DNA from: CAVTWS01 sp963738445
GTDB taxonomy: Bacteria > Actinomycetota > Acidimicrobiia > Acidimicrobiales > SHLQ01
Length of the DNA stretch: 64,000 bases
Direction: 5' to 3'
Assembly (NCBI GenBank): GCA_963738445.1
Contig: CAVTWS010000023.1
Location: 248,001 to 312,000 of the forward strand
The notes beneath the pieces are model-generated. The model made no database searches. It was given only the letters and a program-made list of their open reading frames with translations, and had not been told where the DNA came from. The position numbers and the translations under genes are program-made. Shown one piece after another: positions 51,343 through 59,797 of this stretch; position 1 is the first letter of the stretch, and each line of letters begins with the position of its first letter.

Positions 51343-51860
51343 GCACCGACCGAACCGGTCTCGACCGGTTGTGGGCCGGTTGGCGACTGGCGTACGTCGC
51401 TGACGACCAGACTCGAACGTCGCCCGAGCCGGGCAAGTCGTTGTTCGAATCGATCGAGCAGTCAGGTCTGCCCGACGACCAGAGCTACGTGGTGTGGAGG
51501 GGCGAGCGCGTGTTCGCGGTGCTCAACTCCTACCCGTACACGAGCGGCCACCTCATGGTGCTGCCGCGCCGTGCAGTACCCGACCTCGCCGGTCTCACCG
51601 ACGACGAGCACACCGACCTGTGGAACGCCGTGCGTGACGCGGTCGCCGCCGTGACCGCCGCCTACCGGCCCCAGGGCATCAACGTGGGCATCAACATGGG
51701 CGAGGGAGCCGGTGCGGGGTTGCCCGATCACCTCCACGTCCACGTCCTGCCCCGCTGGAACGGCGACACCAACTTCATGACGGCCATCGCCGAGGCCCGA
51801 GTGCTCCCCGAGGCGTTGGGCGACACCTGGAAGCGCCTCCGCGAGGCCTGGCCGGAGTAG
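51339..51860 (+). CDS. HIT-family hydrolase or phosphorylase
   Basis: A 173-residue histidine-triad protein. The catalytic HxHxH is DHLHVHVLPRW (about residues 131-141); the nucleotide-binding strand is VFAVLNSYPYTSGHLMVLPRR. In mycobacteria the gene in this position encodes an Ap4A phosphorylase, so a dinucleoside-polyphosphate substrate is likely. The GTG overlaps the thrS stop (GTGA). Confidence 0.92.
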
Positions 51861-51895
51861 GCCGAACGGCCCTGGAACCGCTGGGCCCACTGCTC

Positions 51896-51901
51896 TACCC
51901 T
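51896..51901 (+). promoter_or_regulatory. -10 element (TACCCT) upstream of a decayed gene
   Basis: TACCCT ends 7 nt before ATG 51909. Its correct geometry suggests that the broken reading frame downstream was once an expressed gene. Confidence 0.35.
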
Positions 51902-51908
51902 GCGCCGC

Positions 51909-52512
51909 ATGGCGGTCGAGGCGAGCAAGATCCTTGTCCTCTTCGGCATCCTGGTGGCACTGAGCCGGTCTCGACCCCGGTCGTGCCGATGCCGCGTCGG
52001 ACTATGCGGCCGCGATGGTGACGTCCGATGACGGAGTCGTTGTCGATCCGTTCCTTGGTAGCTCGACCATTGCGATCGACAGCGACGACGGTCTCGCATT
52101 GACCTTCTCCGAGGCCCCGTCGTCGTTCTCGAGTGCAGAGATCTGAGTCACGGGCTTTGGCGGTTGGGCGCTGCACTTTGACACGGTGGAGACGTCGCTG
52201 CCCGAGCCGGGCGCCTATCGCATCGACGAATCCTTCGATGGCGAATCCGACGCTGCGCCGGTCATGGATGTGTGCGCGCTGTCGGATCAGACGATCCCCA
52301 GCCTCGTTCTCAGCCAGATCGACCGCCAGAACCGGCAGTTCTTCTACAACAACGCCGGCTTCACCCACCTGATCGACGACTCCGTCGCCATCGTGCTCGG
52401 CCCTTCGCTCGTCGGCGGGTCCTTCGTGACCGATGCCTCCGCGGCCACGACCCCGGACTGGGTCGACCTCATCGGCTCGGCGGACCGAGAGGTTCTCAGC
52501 TCGGCACGTTGA
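51909..52512 (+). pseudogene. Decayed gene for an exported protein (frame change and in-frame TGA)
   Basis: From ATG 51909 comes a signal-like start (EASKILVLFGILVAL). The frame must then shift by +1 near 51963 to continue as DAASDYAAAMVTSDDGVVVDP ... AEI, is cut by an in-frame TGA at 52144-52146, and continues in the same frame as VTGFGGWALHFDTVETSLPEPGAY to the stop at 52510-52512. No family is recognised. The two independent lesions argue for a real pseudogene. A cryptic restart at ATG 52186 would give only the last 108 residues. Confidence 0.5.
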
Positions 52513-52610
52513 CCGTCGGCACCGTGGGTGTCCGTCCGCGCGGGGTCGGTCGGTGGCGACGGGTACTGCGAGCCGGAGCGCCCGAGCCGGGTGACGAGGT
52601 CGGCGGACGG

Positions 52611-52616
52611 TAGCGT
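52611..52616 (+). promoter_or_regulatory. -10 element (TAGCGT)
   Basis: TAGCGT ends 7 nt before GTG 52624 and selects that start over earlier in-frame codons. Confidence 0.45.
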
Positions 52617-52623
52617 CACGGGC

Positions 52624-53250
52624 GTGACCGACGAGCCGACCGACCCCGAGACGGCGACCGACACCGTCCCCGTCTCCGACGACGAGATCCGTGACGAGCT
52701 GCCGGCCGAGCTCGACGCCCACGGACTCGTCGGCCCCTACATGTTCCCGAACAACAGCCGTCGCCGGGTGCCGGGATACATCTACCTGGCGCTCGCCGCC
52801 GGGTGCGTCGCCATCTGGGCCACGCACCGCGACGGTGCCGTCCTGGTCAACCGAGGGTGGTTGGCGGCCGGAATCGCCTTGGCGCTGTTCGGTCTGTATC
52901 ACCTCCAGGCCGGCTGGGACCTGGTCGTCGACGAGAACGATGCGCTGCTCGCTGCCGCTCGCGCGGTGGATTTCCCGATCGGTCACGCCTCGGCCCAGAT
53001 GTCGTGGCGGGGCCTCCGCAGCCGGCCGACATGGCGCATCCTGTGCTACTCCAACATCGAGCCGCCGGACCGACGGGGCCTGGTGTTCGTCGACGGGATC
53101 GATGGGTCGATCGTGGGGCACTTCACGGAGGACAATCCCGAGGATTGGGCCGCCGCGGCCGCGTGCAGCGACCGGCCCGGGCGCGAGCTCGGGCCTCAGC
53201 GGGGCGCGCCCTCGGGCGTCAGCGTGACGGCATCCGGGCCAGCGCGGTGA
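52624..53250 (+). CDS. Conserved membrane protein of unknown function
   Basis: A 208-residue protein. The N-terminal 50 residues are acidic (PTDPETATDTVPVSDDEIRDEL), followed by two hydrophobic segments (YIYLALAAGCVAIWAT and WLAAGIALALFGLYHL). A soluble C-terminal domain follows (ISFG-like entry DFPIGHASAQMSWRG; then PTWRILCYSNIEPPDRRGLVFVDGIDG). I recognise no family. The start is set by the TAGCGT box. The 3' end overlaps the convergent gene by 32 bp. Confidence 0.65.
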   Translation: MTDEPTDPETATDTVPVSDDEIRDELPAELDAHGLVGPYMFPNNSRRRVPGYIYLALAAGCVAIWATHRDGAVLVNRGWLAAGIALALFGLYHLQAGWDLVVDENDALLAAARAVDFPIGHASAQMSWRGLRSRPTWRILCYSNIEPPDRRGLVFVDGIDGSIVGHFTEDNPEDWAAAAACSDRPGRELGPQRGAPSGVSVTASGPAR

Positions 53251-53713
53251 CCGTCGTCTCGAGCTCCTTGAGCAGCCCGACCGACCGGCGGGCCAGATCC
53301 CGCCCGACCTCGAGGGCCGTGGTCTCGGCGCCGGAGGACGTGACGCCCACCCGCAGCCAATCCCCGGGATCCACCGACTCGACCTCCCGTGCGGCCTGCT
53401 CCAACTCGCCCGTGCTCCGCTCGATCGCGGTCGCCAGGTCGGCGGCCGCCGGCGCCGGGCGGGCGGCCAGGTCGACCGAGGCCCGATCGCGTATCACGAT
53501 GTCGTGAATCGCTTCGCGGCCGGTGGTGGCGACGGACGCCAGATGGGCCAGCACGGCAAGGAGCGAGCGCCCGTTCGGAACTGCCGTCGCGGCCATGGCC
53601 GACACGTCGACGGTGGGGTCGGCGGCGAGGCATTCCCGGATACGGCGGGGGAGCGAGAGCAGCGTCGAGCGGATCTGTCCGGGGTTCAGGAGGTCGTACT
53701 GGTCGCTGGTCAC
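53219..53713 (-). CDS. DinB/maleylpyruvate-isomerase-like helical protein
   Basis: A 164-residue all-helical soluble protein. An N-terminal QIRSTLLSLPRRIRECL helix, a central LLAVLAHLASVATTGREAIHDI helix and the late EVGRDLARRSVGLLKELETTV helix resemble the four-helix bundle of DinB-like enzymes, but the three metal-binding His are not clearly present, so the assignment is weak. The GTG start at 53713 is supported by TACAGT 7 nt upstream. Confidence 0.5.
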   Translation of the reverse strand: MTSDQYDLLNPGQIRSTLLSLPRRIRECLAADPTVDVSAMAATAVPNGRSLLAVLAHLASVATTGREAIHDIVIRDRASVDLAARPAPAAADLATAIERSTGELEQAAREVESVDPGDWLRVGVTSSGAETTALEVGRDLARRSVGLLKELETTVTALARMPSR

Positions 53714-53720
53714 CGGTCGG

Positions 53721-53726
53721 ACTGTA
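53721..53726 (-). promoter_or_regulatory. -10 element (TACAGT) for the DinB-like gene
   Basis: On the minus strand TACAGT ends 7 nt before GTG 53713, with leaderless geometry. Confidence 0.45.
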
Positions 53727-53771
53727 ACGGGCGAGCCGAAGCATGTGCCGGGCTTCGAGGTGACCGACAGG

Positions 53772-53777
53772 TATCCT
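53772..53777 (+). promoter_or_regulatory. -10 element (TATCCT) of the pgsA operon
   Basis: TATCCT lies 26 nt before ATG 53804, leaving room for a short leader with the ribosome site GAAAGGGG. It would drive pgsA, the acyltransferase, the glycosyltransferase and the NTF2-like gene. Confidence 0.45.
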
Positions 53778-53803
53778 GGCCGCGAATCCCGAAAGGGGAC
53801 AAG

Positions 53804-54499
53804 ATGTTCGACGGGAACCTGCGCGGCGCGGTCGACAAAGCCGTGGCGCCGGTGGGCAAGAGTTTGCGTAAGGCCGGCGTGACCGCCGACATGGTCACCA
53901 TCAGCGGCATCGTCATGGCCGGCGCGGCTGCGTTGGCGATCGGCGCCGGGCGCCTACGGGTCGGCCTGGTGTTCCTGGCCCTGACCGGCATCCCCGATGC
54001 GCTCGACGGTGCCGTCGCCAAGGCCGCGGGCACGTCGTCCAAACGAGGTGCGTTCTTCGACTCGGTCTCGGACCGCCTGACCGATGCGCTGCTGTTCGGC
54101 GCCCTGGCGTGGCACCTGGCGTCCACCGAACCGGGCCGGATCATGATGTTGCCCGTCGCCTTGATGGGCGTGGCCATGCTCGTCTCCTACCAACGGGCGA
54201 AAGCCGAGTCGCTCGGTTTCGACGCCAAAGGCGGCCTCATGGAGCGCGCCGAGCGCTTCATCGTGCTCGGCTTCGGTCTGCTGTTCAGCGAGTTGATCAT
54301 CCCCGTGTTGTGGGTCATGTTCGTGCTGACCGCCATCACCGCCGTGCAGCGTTTCGCCAAGGTGTGGCGTCAGGCCACCAACGAGCTCCCGGTCCACCGG
54401 GCCCGCCGGCCCCGCCGCACGGCCCGGGTCCGTCGCCGTAACCAGCCCACACCACTGCGGGCCCGCATGGCTGAGCGGCGCCGCCAGCGCGGCCTGTAG
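53804..54499 (+). CDS. pgsA: CDP-alcohol phosphatidyltransferase (phosphatidylinositol-phosphate synthase type)
   Basis: A 231-residue membrane enzyme with about five helices. The catalytic signature DALDGAVAKAAG ... RGAFFDSVSDRLTD (D-x2-DG-x2-A ... G-x3-D-x3-D) binds the metals and CDP-diacylglycerol. The position between thrS-HIT and a PIM acyltransferase and PimA-like enzyme matches mycobacterial pgsA1, which makes phosphatidylinositol phosphate. The C-terminus is a long Arg-rich tail. ATG 53804 follows AAAGGGGA. Confidence 0.92.
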   Translation: MFDGNLRGAVDKAVAPVGKSLRKAGVTADMVTISGIVMAGAAALAIGAGRLRVGLVFLALTGIPDALDGAVAKAAGTSSKRGAFFDSVSDRLTDALLFGALAWHLASTEPGRIMMLPVALMGVAMLVSYQRAKAESLGFDAKGGLMERAERFIVLGFGLLFSELIIPVLWVMFVLTAITAVQRFAKVWRQATNELPVHRARRPRRTARVRRRNQPTPLRARMAERRRQRGL

Positions 54500-54512
54500 A
54501 GCTCGCCGCGCG

Positions 54513-55439
54513 GTGCCGTCGGCGACGACGACCCTGTACCGGGCCGGGAGTGCCCTGGCGCGGGTCCTGCCCGAGCCACTGGCCCGCGGCGTGAGCCGAA
54601 CCGGCGGGTCTGCGGCCGCCCGACTCTCGAGCGACCGCCGCGCCATGGTCGAGCGGAACCTGGATCGGATCACCGGCCGCTCACTGGACGGAACCGAGCG
54701 GCGCCGCCTCGTCGACGCGACCTTCGAGTCCTATGCGCGCTACTACGTGCAGAGCTTTCGCCTACCGAAGATGGGTCGAGCCGAGATCGACGCCGGGTTC
54801 TCCTACCGGGGTGTGGAACACATCGACGACGCGCTCGGGCGTGGGATCGGCCCCATCCTGGCCCTCCCGCATCTCGGTGGTTGGGAGTGGGCGGCGTTCT
54901 GGCTGGCGCTCATCCCGCGCCTGCGGGTGACCGCCGTCGTCGAGCCGCTCGAGCCGCCGGACCTTTTCGAGTGGTTCCTCGGTTTTCGGCGCTCCCTGGG
55001 CATGGAGATCGTGCCTCTCGGGAACGGAGCGGCGTCGGCGTCGGCTCGCGCCATCAACGACGGGCGGGTGCTCTGCCTGCTGGCGGATCGTGATCTGACC
55101 GGGGACGGCGTGGCAGTGGAGTTCTTCGGGGAGGTCACCACGCTGCCGGCCGGGCCGGCCCTCCTGGCGCTCCGAAGCGGTGCACCTATCATCCCGACGG
55201 CGTGTTACTTCAACGGTGACGGGATCCGCGCGGACTGTCGCCCGCCGCTCGACACCGAGCGACGCGGCCGGTTGCGGGAGGATGTGCAGCGCGTGACCCA
55301 GGACCTGGCGAGCGTCTTCGAGGACATGATCGCGAAAGCCCCCGAGCAGTGGCACCTGATGCAACCGAACTGGCCGAGTGACTACGACGCCCTGGGCGTC
55401 CCACGGCCCGCGCACCTCGTCGACTTCGGATCGACGTGA
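54513..55439 (+). CDS. LpxL/HtrB-family acyltransferase, PatA-like
   Basis: A 308-residue member of the lipid acyltransferase family. LPHLGGWEWAAFW has the catalytic His-x4-Glu (about residues 127-132); LADRDLTGDGVAVEFFGE and LPAGPALLALRSGAPIIP follow in family order. In mycobacteria the gene after pgsA1 is PatA, which acylates the mannose of phosphatidylinositol mannosides. The neighbouring PimA-like gene supports the same job. Start GTG 54513 is 13 nt after pgsA. Confidence 0.88.
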   Translation: MPSATTTLYRAGSALARVLPEPLARGVSRTGGSAAARLSSDRRAMVERNLDRITGRSLDGTERRRLVDATFESYARYYVQSFRLPKMGRAEIDAGFSYRGVEHIDDALGRGIGPILALPHLGGWEWAAFWLALIPRLRVTAVVEPLEPPDLFEWFLGFRRSLGMEIVPLGNGAASASARAINDGRVLCLLADRDLTGDGVAVEFFGEVTTLPAGPALLALRSGAPIIPTACYFNGDGIRADCRPPLDTERRGRLREDVQRVTQDLASVFEDMIAKAPEQWHLMQPNWPSDYDALGVPRPAHLVDFGST

Positions 55440-55497
55440 GTGCTCCACCGTCGGTAGGTCCGCGCCGACCGATGGTCGGGCGGTTCCGGGCCGGGCG

Positions 55498-56592
55498 ATG
55501 CGAATCGGCATCATCAGCCCGTACAGCTTGACCCTGCCCGGCGGGGTGCAGGGTCAGATCCTCGGGCTGGCTCGGGAGCTTCGCAGCCGGGGCGAGCATG
55601 TTCGCGTGCTCGGTCCGTGCGACGGCCCGCCGCCTGATGCGGGCGTCACCCCGCTCGGCAACAGCCTTCCGACCGCCGCCAACGGCTCGATGGCACCGAT
55701 CGCCCCGGACCCTGCAGCCCAGTTCCGCCTGCTCCGAGCCCTCAAGGACGAGGACTTCGACCTCCTCCACCTTCACGAGCCCTACGCGGTCGGCCCGACC
55801 GTGACCGCCATGGTGGTGAAATCGGTGCCACTCGTCGGGACCTTCCACGCCGCCGGATCGATCTCCATCTACCGGCTGCTGGGACCGCTGTTCCGGTGGG
55901 GCGCCCGCCGGATCGACCGCAAATTCGCAGTCTCCGAGGACGCCCGGGCGATGGCTCGAGAAGTGCTCGGCGGCGACTACGAGCTCATCTTCAACGGCGT
56001 GGAGGTGCCCCGGTTCCGAGATGCCGAGCCCTGGCCGACCGACGGCCCGACGGTGTTCTTCATCGGGCGCCACGAGCCCCGCAAAGGCCTCGAGGTGCTG
56101 CTGGAGGCGATGGCCCATCTGCCCCGCGACACCCGGTTGTGGGTGGCCGGAGAGGGTCAACAGACGGCGGAGCTCACGAGCCGAACCAGCGGCGATCCCC
56201 GGATCCACTGGCTCGGTCCCATCACCGAACAGGAGAAGGTCCGGCGCATGCGCGGGGCCACGGTCTTCTGCGCCCCGTCGCTGCACGGGGAGTCCTTCGG
56301 CATCGTGTTGCTGGAGGCGATGGCGGCCCGGACCCCGGTGGTCGCGTCGTCTCTCCCGGGCTACTCCAACGTGGCCCGGGCCGGCCGCGACGCCGAGCTC
56401 GTGGCACCCGGCGATCCGGTGGCGCTCGCGAAAGCGCTCACCGTCGTGTTGAGCGACCCCGATCGGGCGCACGAACTGGTGGTCAGCGGCATCGAACGAG
56501 CAGATCATTTCTCGATGCGAAGATTGGCTGACATCTACCTCGAGTGCTATCGAGGACTCGTTCACACCGACAGGGGGACCACATGGCGCTGA
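55498..56592 (+). CDS. GT4-family glycosyltransferase, PimA-like
   Basis: A 364-residue GT-B enzyme. It starts MRIGIISPYSLTLPGGVQGQ with the Gly-rich acceptor loop; HLHEPYAVGP, FHAAGSISIY, NGVEVPRF, FIGRHEPRKGLEVLLEA and SLHGESFGIVLLEAMA (Glu-x7-Glu, sugar-nucleotide site) follow. This is the pattern of PimA, which adds the first mannose to phosphatidylinositol, and the operon context agrees. ATG 55498 is chosen because the fold starts there. The next gene overlaps by 10 nt. Confidence 0.9.
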   Translation: MRIGIISPYSLTLPGGVQGQILGLARELRSRGEHVRVLGPCDGPPPDAGVTPLGNSLPTAANGSMAPIAPDPAAQFRLLRALKDEDFDLLHLHEPYAVGPTVTAMVVKSVPLVGTFHAAGSISIYRLLGPLFRWGARRIDRKFAVSEDARAMAREVLGGDYELIFNGVEVPRFRDAEPWPTDGPTVFFIGRHEPRKGLEVLLEAMAHLPRDTRLWVAGEGQQTAELTSRTSGDPRIHWLGPITEQEKVRRMRGATVFCAPSLHGESFGIVLLEAMAARTPVVASSLPGYSNVARAGRDAELVAPGDPVALAKALTVVLSDPDRAHELVVSGIERADHFSMRRLADIYLECYRGLVHTDRGTTWR

Positions 56593-57125
56593 TCGATCCG
56601 ACCGTGACCTGGAAGATGGCCGAGGAACGTCTCGCCTCCGAGACCGATCCCGTCCTTCGCCGCAACCTCGAGTTGTTGATCCAACACCAGAAGGCCGAGG
56701 CCGCTCTCGACATGGAGCGGCTCATGGCCACGGTGTCGCCCGCCGCCCGCTACGAGTTCTTCGGCACCGACACGGTGCTGGTGGGCAAGCCGGCCGTACT
56801 GGGCTTCTACGAGGCCTTCGCAGCGTCCGGAGCCCACAAGCTGCAGCTCGACACCGACCGACTCGTGGTCGACCGTCACGCCATCCTCACCGAGGGCCTG
56901 ATGCGCATGGCATACCCCGGCCGGGCGCTCGTCGCGCGGGGCATCGACGTCGACGATCCGGACGCCTACTACCTCTATGAGGCCCACATGGCCATCATCT
57001 GGCCGATCGGGGAGGACGGCTTGTTCATCGGCGAGGATTCCTACACCGGTGAGGACGGTTTCGCCGGGATCGCCGATCGCAGGATCGACCCGGCCGACAT
57101 CGTGGTGTACCAGCCGGTGGGCTGA
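56583..57125 (+). CDS. NTF2/SnoaL-like protein
   Basis: A 180-residue soluble protein. The helical start (VLRRNLELLIQHQKAEAALDMERLMATVS) followed by curved beta strands (YEFFGTDTVLVGKPAVLGFYEAFAASGAHKLQLD, HAILTEGLMRM, AHMAIIWPIGEDGLFIGED) is the cone fold of SnoaL and ketosteroid-isomerase relatives. The active-site residues are not identifiable and the substrate is unknown. It overlaps the glycosyltransferase gene and so belongs to that operon. Confidence 0.72.
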   Translation: MALIDPTVTWKMAEERLASETDPVLRRNLELLIQHQKAEAALDMERLMATVSPAARYEFFGTDTVLVGKPAVLGFYEAFAASGAHKLQLDTDRLVVDRHAILTEGLMRMAYPGRALVARGIDVDDPDAYYLYEAHMAIIWPIGEDGLFIGEDSYTGEDGFAGIADRRIDPADIVVYQPVG

Positions 57126-57159
57126 TCGAAGGTTCGCGGCGATCGAGTCCGGGGCCGTC

Positions 57160-57165
57160 TAGGCT
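57160..57165 (+). promoter_or_regulatory. -10 element (TAGGCT) for lemA
   Basis: TAGGCT lies 47 nt before ATG 57213; the ribosome site AGGAGA (57201-57206) is in the leader. Confidence 0.35.
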
Positions 57166-57212
57166 TCCGGAACGCCAGCCCGCCAGTTGACGTCGGCGAC
57201 AGGAGAAACACG

Positions 57213-57764
57213 ATGCTCATTGCCCTGATCGTGCTCGGGATCGTGGTGGTCCTCGGCATCTTCGTGGTCACCCTCTACAACGGCCTCGTGCGGGCTCGCA
57301 ACGGGGTCGACAACGCGTGGGCCCAGATCGATGTGCAGCTCAAGCGCCGCTTCGACCTGATCCCGAACCTGGTCGAGACGGTCAAGGGCTACGCCTCCCA
57401 CGAGCGAGAGACCCTCGAAGCCGTCATCGCCGCTCGCAACGCGGTGGTGAACACCGGATCGGTCGCTGATCGGGCGGCGTCGGAGAACGTCCTGACCGGC
57501 GCTTTGCGCCAACTGTTCGCCCTGTCGGAGGCCTACCCGGACCTCAAGGCCAACACCAACTTCCTGTCGTTGCAGGAGGAGTTGACGGCCACCGAGAGTC
57601 GGATCGCCTTCGCCCGCCAGTACTACAACGACTCGGTCCAGAAGTACAACAACCGCATTCAGACCTTCCCGAGCCTGGTGCTCGCCGGACCGTTCGGCTT
57701 CAAGGAGCGCGAGTACTTCGAGGCCGACGAAGAGTCCCGCGGCACCGTCAACGTCCAGTTCTGA
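57213..57764 (+). CDS. lemA: LemA family membrane protein
   Basis: A 183-residue protein: one N-terminal membrane helix (LIALIVLGIVVVLGIFVVTLYNGLV), then a helical bundle with the LemA signatures RNGVDNAWAQIDVQLKRRFDLIPNLVETVKGYASHE and FLSLQEELTATESRIAFARQYYNDSVQKYN. The molecular role of LemA is poorly known; it is often next to an HtpX-type M48 protease, and here a relative of that protease follows 53 nt downstream. Confidence 0.95.
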   Translation: MLIALIVLGIVVVLGIFVVTLYNGLVRARNGVDNAWAQIDVQLKRRFDLIPNLVETVKGYASHERETLEAVIAARNAVVNTGSVADRAASENVLTGALRQLFALSEAYPDLKANTNFLSLQEELTATESRIAFARQYYNDSVQKYNNRIQTFPSLVLAGPFGFKEREYFEADEESRGTVNVQF

Positions 57765-57802
57765 GAGCGCCGACCGCGGGCCGATCCCGGCCCCGGGGGC
57801 GG

Positions 57803-57808
57803 TAGCGT
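57803..57808 (+). promoter_or_regulatory. -10 element (TAGCGT) for the M48-like gene
   Basis: TAGCGT ends 9 nt before ATG 57818, so the gene has its own promoter besides read-through from lemA. Confidence 0.4.
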
Positions 57809-57817
57809 TCCTTCTTC

Positions 57818-58552
57818 ATGACCAAGCGACGGATCCTGCTCCTCGGCGCGGCCGGGGTGGTCGCGGTGCCTTTTCTCGTGGTGGTGGGGCTCCTCGTGCA
57901 CTGGCTCGTCGGCCTGGTCGCGGCCGTGCTCGTCGCCACCGCGGTCGTGTGGTGGATCGTCCAGGCGGCCCGCAAGGCCGTGCTGGGATCGATCGAGGCC
58001 CGCCCGTTGACAGCCGAGGAAGCGCCTCGCCTCCACAACCTGGTCGAAGGCGCGTGCGCCTCGCACGGCTTCCCCTATCCCGATGTCCGGCTGGCCGAGG
58101 TCGACTCCGTCAACGCGGCGCTGATCGGGGAGTCCGCCGACGATGCCGTCTTCATCGTGACCTCCGGTCTGCTCGAGCGCAGCAGCCTTCTGGGTCTCGA
58201 AGCGGTCGTGGTCAACTCACTGATCCGCGGCCGTGATACCGACCTGGGCGCGGCGAGCCTGCTGCCGGGTCTGCTCCCGCTCGTCCCGGTCGCCGGCTGG
58301 CGGGAGCGCATCGTTTCCTGGGTGCTGGGGGACCAGCCCCGGGTCCGGGCTGACCTCGCGAGTGTCCGGATCACCCGGTATCCTCCCGGACTGGTGTCGG
58401 TGCTCGAAGCGCTCCGCAGTGCTGACACCCTCGTTCCGGGTGTGAGCGAAGCCGCCGATCACCTGTGGCTCGCCCGTGCCTCGAGTGGGGGAGCCGTCGG
58501 GCCGGCTCCGGACAGCATCGACGAGCGCATCGCCATCCTCAGGGAGCTGTAG
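57818..58552 (+). CDS. M48/HtpX-like membrane protein lacking the protease motif
   Basis: A 244-residue protein. Two N-terminal helices (about residues 6-50, VVAVPFLVVVGLLVHWLVGLVAAVLVATAVVWW) precede an M48-like domain: RLHNLVEGACASHGFPYPDVRLAEVDSVNAALIG, VFIVTSGLL. In true HtpX proteases 'LEgVlAHELsHi.nrD' comes next, with zinc-binding HExxH; here it is LEAVVVNSLIRGRDTD, so both His and the catalytic Glu are missing. It should not be a zinc protease and may be a pseudo-enzyme partner of LemA. The stop (TAG) touches the next start. Confidence 0.78.
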   Translation: MTKRRILLLGAAGVVAVPFLVVVGLLVHWLVGLVAAVLVATAVVWWIVQAARKAVLGSIEARPLTAEEAPRLHNLVEGACASHGFPYPDVRLAEVDSVNAALIGESADDAVFIVTSGLLERSSLLGLEAVVVNSLIRGRDTDLGAASLLPGLLPLVPVAGWRERIVSWVLGDQPRVRADLASVRITRYPPGLVSVLEALRSADTLVPGVSEAADHLWLARASSGGAVGPAPDSIDERIAILREL

Positions 58553-59793
58553 GTGTCATTCCATTCCCCCCGCGGTCGCGTCGCGCCCGCCCACCGGCGG
58601 GCCGCGGCCGCCGGTCTGCTTTCGTTGTCGCTCGTCGTCGCTGCATGCGGCGGTGGCGGTGACGATCCCGAGGTCTCGGCCGACACGGTGCCGTCGACCA
58701 CCTCGACGACCACGACCACGACACCGACGACCACCACCGAGCCGGGAACGGTGCCGACGAACCCGCTCACGGGTGAGGTGGCGACAGACTTCGCCGTGGC
58801 GGGGCGCCCGGCCATCGTGGTCAAGCTCGGAAACAACGGGCCCGAGAGCCAACCCCACGTCGGCATCAATCAGGCCGACATCGTCTTCGAGGAGGAGATC
58901 GAGTCTCAGGCAACCCGTTTCGCCGCGGTGTTCCACTCCTCGTTGCCGGTCGAGACTGGGCCGGTCCGGTCCGCCCGAGTGACCGAGGTCGATCTCTTGG
59001 CCAACCTGAGCCGTCCCGTTCTCGTCGATTCCGGTGCGAACGCCACGACGAACGGAATCATGGCCCGAGCCCAGGCGGATGGCCTGCTCGTGCGGTTCAC
59101 CGACAACCGCACATCGCACTACCGAGTGAGCGGTCGGGCCCGTCCGGACAACCTGTTCGTGGGCTTCGAGCAGTTGTTCACTCTGTTCCCCGACGACCTG
59201 AACGCGCCGACCCCCATCTTCGACTACGCCGATCCCAGCGTTGAGGATCTCGCGGCCGCAGACGACGACGCGACGGACGAGGATTCTGACGAGTCGACGA
59301 CCGACGAACCGACCACCACCACGACGACACCCGACGATGATGGCGGCCCGGGCGGAGTGCCGAGCGGTATTCCGCTGCGCGGCATCGAAGTCGCCACCCG
59401 CGTACCCGTCGACTGGGTGTACGACTCCGACACCGACCAGTACATCCGCTTCTCGGCCGGGGCCCCGCATACGGTCGACGACGGCTCGATCCAACTCTCG
59501 ACCGACACGCTCGTCATCATGACCATCGAGTACGGCCGTAGCCCGATCCCGGGCACGCCGCAGGCCATCACCATCGGCTCGGGTCCCGTGCTGGTATTGC
59601 AGCACGGCCAGGCCGTCGTCGGTACGTGGAGCCCGAAAGCCAGCCCGATCCGTACACGCTGACTTCCGACGACGGGACGCCGATCCTGCTCAGCCCCGGT
59701 CGGTCGTGGGTGACGCTGGCCCGTGAAGGTCAGATCACCCTCCTCGACGACGAAACTGTGGCGACATGGCTCGATGCTGCCCTCATAGACTGA
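58553..59793 (+). pseudogene. DUF3048 lipoprotein gene, split near its 3' end by a frame change
   Basis: From GTG 58553 the first frame encodes a lipoprotein signal (LLSLSLVVAACGGG, Cys about residue 32), a Thr/Ser-rich stalk, and the DUF3048 domain: NPLTG, RPAIVVKLGNN, VGINQADIVFEEEIE, TRFAAVFHSSLPVETGPVRSAR, and an inserted Asp/Thr-rich loop (about 225-265). It ends prematurely after GTWSPKASP. The expected C-terminus, DPYTLTSDDGTPILLSPGRSWVTLA, follows in another frame (net -1) and stops at 59793. The switch is at about 59615-59647. DUF3048 proteins (YerB-like) have unknown function. Confidence 0.82.
59786..59791 (+). promoter_or_regulatory. -10 element (TAGACT) for pdxS
   Basis: TAGACT ends 6 nt before ATG 59798 and overlaps the 3' end of the DUF3048 gene. 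It drives pdxS and probably pdxT. Confidence 0.5.
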
Positions 59794-59797
59794 CGCC

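Noticed and set aside
52144..52146. In-frame TGA as a selenocysteine codon
   Set aside because: No selenocysteine-insertion hairpin is evident, the context (AEI-TGA-VTGFGG) is not a redox motif, and the same gene also has a frame change.
59612..59647. Programmed -1 ribosomal frameshift in the DUF3048 gene
   Set aside because: There is no X-XXY-YYZ slippery heptamer in the correct frame and no obvious downstream pseudoknot; a lesion or sequence error is simpler.
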